The position numbers and the translations under genes were made by a program. A stretch of DNA of 64,000 bases from Chondrilla cf. caribensis (Eukaryota > Porifera > Demospongiae > Chondrillida > Chondrillidae): assembly GCA_964020155.1 (NCBI GenBank), contig OZ026564.1, positions 1,784,523 through 1,848,522 on the forward strand, in the 5' to 3' direction. The notes beneath the pieces were generated by a model. The model searched no databases. It was not told the DNA's origin and was given only the letters and a program-made list of their open reading frames with translations. Below are positions 43,101-51,600 of the stretch, piece by piece. The first letter of the stretch is position 1. Each line of letters begins with the position of its first letter.

Positions 43101-43873
43101 TACAATTGACAGCGATTCGAAATTTCTTGGGAGTACATTCAAAATTTCCAATCACAGCTTTAGAACTAGAAGCAGGATGGTTGCCAATTAGGTGGGAAAT
43201 TCAGTTACGGGCCTTCAGATTGTGGATGAAGATTGAAAGAATGGGAGATAACAGACTGATAAAGAAAATAGTTAGATCGACTTGGGAAGATAGTGATTGG
43301 GGAATAGGGATTAGGAAATTTGCATTATGGTTTGGGGTAGAAGAGCATGAGATAAGAGCAAAGTTATTCGAGGGATTGAATAATTATCAAGTTGATTCAA
43401 TAGTAAGATCTAGTATTTGGAGAGCTGTTAGAGGTGAATGGGGTGAAGCAGTTAAAAACAAAAGTAAATTAGAATGGTGGAGGAGGGAGTTGACAGAGAG
43501 CGGAGATAGACTTGGGGAAGGCAGGGGAGGGATTGTATACATAGAGGATAGATCCTGTAGGAGATTAGGGGCTGAATTAAGGGCAGGGTGTTGTAAATTG
43601 GAAGTGGAGATGGGTAGATGGAGAGGAAATAAGAGGGATGATAGAATTTGCAAATTATGTGGAGAGGGAATTGAAGACGAAAAGCACTTTTTAACAATAT
43701 GCACAAAGCTTGATTTGCATAGGGTTTGGATGAGAGAGGAAGAGAATCTTGAAAACTTGAATGAGGATGAAAAGAGTGACATGATTTTGAAGAGTTTGGA
43801 AATGCCCAAGATTGCCAGATTTGTTCTAAATATGTGGAAATCTAGAAAGGAGCTATTAAAATTTAGTAAATAG
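40172..43873 (+). CDS. LINE-A ORF2: APE endonuclease and reverse transcriptase
   Basis: 1233 aa if translation starts at the ATG within TAATG; the frame is open further upstream to 40076. Residues about 64-345 are an APE-type endonuclease: VICWNVEGW, LTETWLG, GGVGVFVRE, ILCGDFNGR and KPDHSLLRW supply the expected N, E, D/N and DH catalytic positions. The RT (about 620-900) shows FRGISVLS, FIDLQKAYDSVN, GLRQGCVLSPLLF and LLYADDLAIF, with the YADD catalytic pair near residue 831. A C-terminal knuckle CKLCGEGIEDEKHFLTIC (about 1160-1178) is typical of non-LTR elements. No frameshift or stop interrupts it. Its clade cannot be fixed by eye. Confidence 0.95.
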   Translation: MDIGEARHGELVGNTRMINGGSSDYSKKIGQNIMINRLDSVGSRAKYCKRRKNVTVDIRNKDYIDVICWNVEGWSNTRNKGDNKVRGVIEDDYRQAVVDYYNPDLLVLTETWLGLGESAFLPGYTWIGRNRTSLDDRAVRGSGGVGVFVRESLVEQGFEMVVIDDSIEDVLWVELKKKNDQLIGEGLILCICYIPPELSGRNVNVEEIYERIGEQILNYKEMGRIILCGDFNGRCGSSQESVVADFGVEIVQERKVVDLVKNYSGQLLMELMQDHNLCMLNGRGNDNSNNFTCISGRGKSVVDYCITQIDNMNDLKNFEVVTMNDFCEISNRDILTRKPDHSLLRWAIVVSDSVRDRNESLDDENTMNKIIWTYPNNNEEEYLEQLQPKLKNLENKLGNNMGAINIDEMYEEFCGSVFECLERKPIKPISKRRLRKSKPWFNRDLWRLRKEFHGAERKWLKGKIERRKYIQSRNEYKREVEKAKHAFEKDLCAELDELEGRNPSKWWKKVKGLMGNDKYKVDFNKVVDCRGNLIEGKDKVFDIWTSHFNELLNNQDDQNNNTRDTDSELDVTGGSRGKFDELDRPLDKEEVEKAIRDVRLNAAPGQDMIIGKWVKNGVVTDFTFKFCEKCLELGQIPNAWRKGYIVPIPKGTSKGVPDPRKFRGISVLSVVYKIFCTVVKNRLIEVAESNGLLCEEQNSFRKGRGCVDNILMLSLLGSKYSKVGDGLRCGFIDLQKAYDSVNRDKLWDKLGKMGIKGKLLECMQSIYEDVTCTVKLGEECGKSFCVQSGLRQGCVLSPLLFSLYINELPQLLKDNGLGVKVDEVTKVPGLLYADDLAIFADSDDNLNKAFDVVNEWCKVCDLKVNVEKCNVIHFRRKKTEQTRCVFKIGEQIIQTTQSYKYLGVVLNEFLEDKAMISEALNKGRKALYEVIRMKRQIGQIGWRSFSKLFMSLVLPSMMYGCEVWGLMGKHGKQLERVQLTAIRNFLGVHSKFPITALELEAGWLPIRWEIQLRAFRLWMKIERMGDNRLIKKIVRSTWEDSDWGIGIRKFALWFGVEEHEIRAKLFEGLNNYQVDSIVRSSIWRAVRGEWGEAVKNKSKLEWWRRELTESGDRLGEGRGGIVYIEDRSCRRLGAELRAGCCKLEVEMGRWRGNKRDDRICKLCGEGIEDEKHFLTICTKLDLHRVWMREEENLENLNEDEKSDMILKSLEMPKIARFVLNMWKSRKELLKFSK

Positions 43874-43892
43874 GTACTAAATAACTTTTGGA

Positions 43893-44221
43893 ATTTTTAG
43901 GGGCTGCCGCAGGCAGCCCCTATATTGTTTTCATTTCGACTTCCGGTATGTAACGCTCGTCCGATATATATATATATATATATATAATGTGTGTTCCTAC
44001 GCGTAACCGCAACAATGAATTTATATTAGAATTTATATTGCGCGAAATAAAGATGGCCGATTTCGAACGCCGACAATTTGAATTTGGGCTAGAATTCGTG
44101 CGCTGAAGCTTCGCCGAACGTAATAACCTCAGCGAAGGTTCTTCTGAACCTAAGAAATACGCGCAAGTAATTCGAGTGCGGGGGGCGGCAGCCCCACGAG
44201 TTTTTGAACTCGAATTACTTG
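43893..44221 (-). mobile_element. Short LINE-A derivative nested in the LINE-A 3' UTR
   Basis: On the minus strand it is a 5' module (hairpin end at 44221) joined through an AT-rich linker to a 3' module (CGGACGAGCGTTACATACCG to CAGCCCCTAAAAAT). No ORFs lie between. It is the same 5'-3' short form as 45285-45622, so it represents an internally deleted, non-autonomous subfamily that inserted into LINE-A in reverse orientation about 20 bases after the ORF2 stop codon. Confidence 0.8.
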
Positions 44222-44392
44222 TTTATTTAGTGCTATTTTGGGCAACTGTCCTACAATGCACTTTAATAACAATAATAATAATAATAATAATAATAATATA
44301 TATCTATATATCTATCTATCGGACGAGCGTTACATACCGGAAGTCGAAATGAAAACAATATAGGGGCTGCCTGTGGCAGCCCCTAAAAATTG

Positions 44393-45284
44393 GAAATAGG
44401 TATGTCTGAAGAAGCAAGAAAGAAATCTAGGATGGAGTTGGAAGTTTCAGAGTATCGAGTAGGAAGGGTGATTGCTTGGGTTAGAGAGTGGGAAGTAAAT
44501 AAGTTGTGCATGGAAAAGTCTATATAATATTATATAGTGTATGTTTGTCTAGATCTGACAGATCAATATTACAGTCACCGCAAACAATTCAATGTCATTA
44601 CAAAGATCATGGACAGACACAGGTGGAGAGTTAGAAAGATGGTAGAAACATTGGAGAGCAAGAGGGGAGGAGAAAATCTTAGAATCAATGGAAAACCACA
44701 AGTATTCAACGCCAGAAGCAAATAATGACTGAGCAGGACAGATACAACACCAACACCACTACGGGAATGATCACAACGATACAAAAAATAATTAGGAATT
44801 CCTCCCACTGTCAATAACCAAAGAGTCCAACCACGTTTACGACAGAGCGGCCAGGATTTTAGGGCGATATTTTGATACCAGGAAAGCGCTGTCATCGAAA
44901 TGGCACAGCAAACTACGAGCGTTGAGGTGAATTACCGTCAATATCTTCTTCTTGTCTATCTTTTCTTCATGCAAATATCACCGCTAGGTCCAGGGTTCCT
45001 CTCCACGTCACCAGCACGGATCGGGAGTAGAAGCGTGCTATGTACTTGAGAGAAGTTTCGATGCAATATAACAGTTCACAGAGATTTCTTTCGGGCGTCG
45101 CGAAGGTGCGAAGTGCTTGATTTCACACTGTCAAAAAATCGACGAAAATCCCATAAGGGAGTAATTAGGCTGTTGGTAACACAAATATCATTATGCGTGG
45201 ATCTTCTTGACTAAGATCAACCAGAAATACCCAGAAAGGACAAAACAAGCGGACATCATTATCGGCGCTCTTACGCATGTGGCC
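44393..45284 (-). pseudogene. LINE-B, 5' part: 2A-like leader and endonuclease, broken
   Basis: From right to left it holds a presumed 5' leader, a 2A-like motif at 44986-45012, then an endonuclease start (ILTVIHLNARSLLCHFDD), SGVGVV-type strand, DLCNDIEL and, up to the LINE-A junction, LTQAITLPTRYSETSNSILD. Stops and frameshifts separate these blocks. The last codons before the junction continue in sense into 38311 (SVTDSLISDHSPI), proving that both parts are one element split by LINE-A. Confidence 0.85.
44986..45012 (-). other. 2A-like ribosome-skipping motif in LINE-B
   Basis: The minus strand encodes TLLLPIRAGDVERNPGP; the conserved GDVExNPGP core lies at these coordinates. In the 2A mechanism the ribosome skips the bond before the final proline. 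Here it would separate a short leader from the endonuclease/RT. A stop follows nine codons later in this dead copy. Confidence 0.85.
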
Positions 45285-45622
45285 ATTTTTAGGGGCTGCC
45301 TGCGGCAGCCCCTATATTGTTTTCATTTCCACTTCCGGTATGTAACGCTCGTCCGATAGATAGATATAATATATATTATAATATATAATATGTGTTCCTA
45401 CGCGTAACCGCAACAATGAATTTATATTAGAATTTATATTGCGCGAAATAAAGATGGCCGATTTCGAACGCTGACAATTTGAAATTGGGCTAGAATTCGT
45501 GCGCTGAAGCTCCGCCGAACGTAATAACTTCAGCGAAGGTTCTTCTAAACCTAACAAAGACGCCCAAGTAATTCGAGTGCGGGGGGCGGCAGCCCCACGA
45601 GTTTTTAAACTCGAATTACTTG
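45285..45622 (-). mobile_element. Short LINE-A derivative (5' module plus 3' module)
   Basis: This has the same organisation as 43893-44221: hairpin end at 45622, AT-rich linker, a TATCTATCTATCGGACGAGC junction and a 3' module ending at 45285. It sits between the LINE-B 5' end and exon 7 of AF-E, only about 60 bp from the exon. No clear target duplication is visible. Confidence 0.85.
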
Positions 45623-45680
45623 TTTGACAATGCTTAAAAAATGACAATAAATAACACAGAGATCAAGTAGTCTTACTTAC

Positions 45681-48600
45681 AGTCATCGTTCTCAATAATA
45701 ATGTAGGTGACTTCAGGATACGTAATGTTCAGATTAGGTTGATCCTCAAAGGAAACTCTTATTATTTCATCAGGTTCACAAGTGTCATCATCAATTATTG
45801 TGAAACAGTCAGTAGCAAGGTCTGAATTTTCCACAAATTCAAATGAAACCCGTTCATTCCTAACATCACTGACTGCATATGATAAAGAGCAAGACTTAGT
45901 GAGTCAAACAGGACAGCTTCCATTTTATAATGTATATTTCCATTATAAAAAGAACCAGGCTTGGGTCCACAAATTTGTGAACCCAAAATGATCAAAGCGA
46001 GATCAAAGCATGTTTACACATTCAAAACACAAAACAAATATGTAACAACATTCAATTTGTTCAACTGTTGCAGTTGATGCTTCTGTGGGTTTGCAAATTT
46101 GTGGATCCAAGCCTGATTCTTTTTATAGTGGAAATGTACATTACACAATGTAAGGTGAATCATTAACAGGCAATTTAATATTAATGTCTAATGTGCATAA
46201 ATAGGGATAATATATGTTATTTAATAATAACCTTCTTTCATTTTAATTACCAGTTACAGTTTAAACGTTCATTAAGTCACTCCCAATGCCCTATAGGGTT
46301 TGACATAGATATTATTATGTTGGTTTCCCATGATGTTGAGAATAATTATATTTTGAGGGTGGATAAAACATTGTCACTGTCAAGACATAACGGTTATATA
46401 TATAAATGGACAAAATTTGTCAATTTGTCTTGGGAATATACAATACTATTATAATATATAAATCCTTCAAAGAAGCAAGCATACATTATTCAGTACAATA
46501 CATTTTACTAAGGGTATATTCACTCCAAAATAATTTATTTTGGAATGAATATATACCCTTAGTAAAACACAATTTAATTTATTTCAAAATTGTAAAATTA
46601 GTATGCAGTAAGTAGTCAAATTATGTTTGAAAGATGTTATTATAATTATGATGATACAATGTAAATAAGGGTGCCAAATATAAGGTGTTTCAAACCACCC
46701 AAAGTAAGATTTTCAATGCACTATATTATATATATATATATATATATTATATTATCTTGCTCACTAAATATCATAATATTACCAATAGTTATTGAACATA
46801 CTGGTTACTGGTCACTAGTATGCTATAATAGTAATTGTGGCCATCCAGGAAGCACATATCAATGTATATTCGGCCTATTATAAATTATATATTTCACCAA
46901 AAGGGACACACTTTTTGATAAAATGTTACCTTGTAAGGTAAGATATACATATATTGGTATCTCCCAACACTACGATACATACTCCTAAAGTACAATTAAC
47001 TGGATATGTTCTAATTTTGTAAACCATTAAAGAAGATGTATATTGAATAATTATCATCATTCAATAATTATGTAGGGTACTCACATGATGCTGTATAATA
47101 AGTAACACCCATGAAGTCAACTGTTGCTCTAGCTCCAGATCCCATGAAGTTTGTAAGAAAATAGTCAGATTGGAGTATGCTTCTAATTTCACTTGGCCGT
47201 GTATGAACTTGCCGGATTTCAGAAAACTTATCACTTGCATTCACTTGGACAATGGCTTGACTCATACTTTCTTTGAATAGATAAGGGATATTCCTCCAAT
47301 AAACAGCTACAACTATTATGTTGAAAAAAACTTGTTAAAGATGGCAAGACTGATAGGTGCACATTTGAAGACACAACAGTTAGTGCAGATGATAGAGTGT
47401 CTCTCTGTGTTTAAGTGTGTACATAAACATATTAGGTAAAAAAAGTTGAAACAAAACTCTCTTTGCAGATAATTTCCCAAATATTATAATTCCGTAAACT
47501 TTCAATCTAATTTTCCACAAAGGACAAAGGAAAATAACTTTATATACAGCACTGGCATCATTGTGTATAACAAATGCATACTTATCGTTATAATTATAAT
47601 AATATAATCGTAATGTGTACTGTTTGCACTAGAAACAGGGCTCGCAATGTATGGTGTGATATAAAAATAACTTACTATCACTGTCTTGAATTTCTATTAT
47701 AAATTTCTTATCCTCAGTTTTAAGGGATGGCAGGACTCCAGATCCCAGACGTAAATCACAGGTAAATTGCTCTATAGATTCTCCTTTAGCTTCATCATCC
47801 AGAATTCTCACCTGAAACACATTGTCTGACTGAACACAAGGAACTGTTTTGTTTGGTGGAGTGTAGATGAATTGATACCCAGGAGGAAATCTGTAGTCTA
47901 ATCCATTTCTAGCTGCAAATATGGATTTTGAATATTATTATAATGACTTTCATTAAAGTTTTTTAATTAATTGTGACATCAAAAGTTCCAATGTTAGCAG
48001 CACATTATAAAAAGATTGTAAGACCTGGTACCCAAGTAGATCATTAATTTTGTAGTCTTTCAGTCATCAGACATCAGTCCTGTACTTTTCATCATAATAT
48101 TTTAATTTAGATCTCTTGTATGTTATGCTCATCTGATGATCATATATATATACATATGTGTTCCCACACATTACATCAACAATTTCTATGCCCATGATGG
48201 TTTATATTCTAGTATGTGTATGTTATGTTCATTATAAATAATATAGGTCCAAGTAATTTGAGTGCGGGGGTGACAGGCCCACAACTGTTTTTCAACTAGA
48301 AATACTTGTTTTGTGAAATGATTTGCATATCACAAGAGAGCAAGATAATTATGTTAATATTCGACTTTAAGAAATAAAATTTGGATTTTACTAGACAATG
48401 AAGTATATTAGTTATATATACTTTGCCATTAGAGTCCAAGCCTTGCATGTTCACTTAAAATCAAAATGCACAAACATATTGCATCAGCCATTTAGCACTA
48501 CTAATATGATGCAAAAATGGCTTTCTGGAGCTAAATAGCAGAGCATCTACAATAGCTTGTGAGGAAGTACATGCAAGATACTTATTCCATTTGAAAGCTG

Positions 48601-51600
48601 CCTTGAAAGACTCATGCATGGCATATTTTTTGATGGGTAAGAAGTTGTATGAAGACAAAATTGTTTATTTTTATATATTAATGTTATTTGAATTTTTCAC
48701 CTATCCAAATACTTCTCAAAAATTGAATGCCTATATGGGTTTCAATAACAAAAGTTATACTGTAATAATAATTTCAAGAAATACTTTCCTATAAAACTAC
48801 AACTTAGCACTGGAGAATAATAGTACTTCATCACTACCTGACTATAATGACTGGTGGGGGTGATAATAAGGTGTTATATATAGTGGGGCAATTATTAATA
48901 TTAGGCAGTAAGATTATAAATATCAGTGCTGTCTATTAGTAATATGCAATAATTTTAGAGCAACTTTAACTGAAATGACTACACCTGAAGGCGAAAGGAC
49001 TGCAAGGTACAGTTTTGTCATGAATGAACAATTAAGATATACATATATAGTATGTGTATATACCTGGTAGAGTAGCTGCATCAGGTGCAATTATTTCCTG
49101 GCAAGACATTCCAATTATAATAGGTCTCTCAAATTGGCCTTCGCAACAGCTAGTAATATTTACTGTCTCACCTTCTTCAACCAGAGTGCTCAGGAATGAA
49201 TACTCACCAATTGGGTTTAGGCGACAAACCACCACTAGAAAGAAAAATAAGGAAAGTTAAAATAATAAAACCTAGAATATTAAGCACAAATATACACAAG
49301 ATCACATATTAGGTCACATTTGCTCAGTCAAAGTTTAGTTAATTTTTAGGATACTACTTTGAAGTTTGGTCGATTGGAGAATGTTCATTGTTTGAATCCT
49401 TATAAAGGGGGTTTGACAATTGAATATTCACGTGGAGGCTATATCAGGATTTCATGATATAGTATATTCAGTCCAGTTACTGCAAATTGATTAAAAGTTG
49501 CATAGTTAATGCGGTAACTTACTGTCATTGATGTCATCTTTTATGGTTACGGTGAACGTAGCAGATAAAATAAATGAAACACCCCGAAAAACACCATCTT
49601 GTCTTCGTACTCTAATACCAAGCTGGAATACTTCATCTCCCTCATGAAGTGTGTCATTCAACAGCTGAATAACAAATTCACTTGAAGATTCATTCCCTGG
49701 TCTAAAACTAACCACTGATGTGTTTAGGACAAAATCTTGATCTATTATGAAAAAAATAGAGCAAGTAATATAGATAATATGCAGATTACATGGAAATGCA
49801 ACTTGCCTTTTATAGCTGAAATTGCACCTGGAACCTCTCCAGCAGTAATTTCAAATTCTAGTATTCCTGGGTCTGTTACCATCTGCAAACCATTTATTAC
49901 CAAACGACCAGTAATAATTCCACCTTCTGGACCCATGGGAACAGCATTATCAAACTGTGGTGCTGGCCCTAAGAAAAGTGTAATATGATACACTCATGGA
50001 TTGTAACTATTATAGTCTGCATGACTGCAATACATATCCTTCTGTGCTGTCATGTAGAAAGCTCTGTGCATTATACTTTGTTTGGGTTGGACTGCATTCT
50101 GTGTCACTGTATAATATATTCCTATTTTAGTGACCTAATTATTTCACTTCAAATAATCTGGTTCTAATTGGTGACAAAATGGAAGTCACATTATGTCTGC
50201 AAATTTGGTCATCTCAACAATACTTCTTTGTGTATTACCCTACACTGTACAGTTTGGTAACTTTAGTTATAGTTAGGGGATGGAGTCATGTAACCAACAT
50301 TAAGGTTTTTAAGTTTTTTTTAATTAAATTTAAAATACTGGACAATGTATTCATATCAAAGTTTATGTCAAAAGTTGTATCCTGTTATATTATATAATTA
50401 TATTATATATAACTGGAAGATTAACTCAAAAGAGATTATCTACACATGCCTAGTATACATTTTGTGGCATAATAACCATGTTTCAAATTCTCTTTAGGTG
50501 GGGTGGATATGTTGTACTTACAATAAATATATAATATTAATGTACATGTATACATGTGCATAATACAGACAAAAATCATGGCTTCAAATAATAATAATAA
50601 TATATATAATACATAATATAAAAATAAATATGAATATCATACATACTGTCAAATTATAAATTAGATCTTAGCTTCACTGATGGTGTATAGCATGGAATCC
50701 GGCGTATTTGGGAATCGGTGGAGTCTGGACCCTCTGATACACATGATCGATGATCTGATAAGACTAAGTTAAGCTGGCATCTTATCCATTTCATGGTGTT
50801 TGCGTATGACTGGTTATGCTTCTCTGCCATCAGTGATGCGAGCCGTCGGTAAAAAGTTAATGCAGATTTCCCCATCCCACCACTGGTACTAAATACCAAT
50901 GGGGTAAAAGAGCCTCCATCCATCTCTATGATCCGTTGTTGGTACTCTCTTCTCTTGGAGCGCTCATGTCTGGAATAGCATGCTGAAGGGGTGCTTTTCT
51001 TGTAGCTCAGTGCGTTTGGGTTGAATACCCTCACATCAAAAAATGCACTGTGATGAGTGGAACCCCAGAATCCTCTGGCGTGAATGTCACTCCTTGCATG
51101 CTCCTCAATATTGGAAGTAGCAAATTGAGGGGTCATCCCATCTATGGGTTGTAACTCAGGCTCAATGGAAACATTGTTGCAGACCTCAGACAGCATTGTG
51201 GCAGTGATGTCACGCAACTCGTTGTGTCTGATGGTTGGATAGGCTCCTTTAGGGCAGCTCAAAGCATGTTCTACCGTAAAAGAAGCACCGCATGCACATC
51301 CAAGGGGCAAATTCTCAGGGGCCCAACCATATCTCAAACTAACAGCATCTTTGAATGTACTCCTATGGAGAGCGAAGCCCTCCTTTTCCAATGGTAGGAT
51401 TGTTAACCAGATTGACGCACCCTTCTCTGTAGCAAATTCTCGCTGTCTCTTCAAATTATCATCCAAGTTCAAGTTGGCTGCAGTTTCCATTTGACAACTT
51501 CTGTTTTGTTTCCTTATTTCACCCTTGCAGCGTTTCATCTCCAAATGAGCATCTTCAGGGATTTCCTGCCTTTTTTCAAGGATGAGGCTAACTATGGAAT

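Larger units (their letters stand above)
38312..44392 (+). mobile_element. LINE-A: near-intact non-LTR retrotransposon with SAND-ORF1
   Basis: Boundaries are set by the flanking GAAA duplication (38308-38311 and 44393-44396) and by LINE-B coding sequence that rejoins when the element is removed. The order is a 5' module with terminal hairpin (38312-38575), ORF1, ORF2 overlapping by TAATG, a 3' UTR containing a nested reverse short element (43893-44221), an (AAT)n-(TATC)n tract, and a 3' module (44319-44390) ending in a GGGGCTGCC/GGCAGCCCC hairpin and TAAAAAT. Both ORFs are uninterrupted, which suggests recent activity. There is no poly(A) tail. Confidence 0.9.

Noticed and set aside
41290..43809. 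Minus-strand frames of 66-165 aa across LINE-A ORF2
   Set aside because: They are shadows of the ORF2 coding strand, with low-complexity Ser/Leu/Phe composition and no motifs.
38312..44221. LINE-A as a DNA transposon with 240-bp terminal inverted repeats
   Set aside because: The right-hand inverted copy belongs to a separate short element with its own 3' module nested in the UTR. The real 3' end, with a GAAA target duplication, is at 44392.
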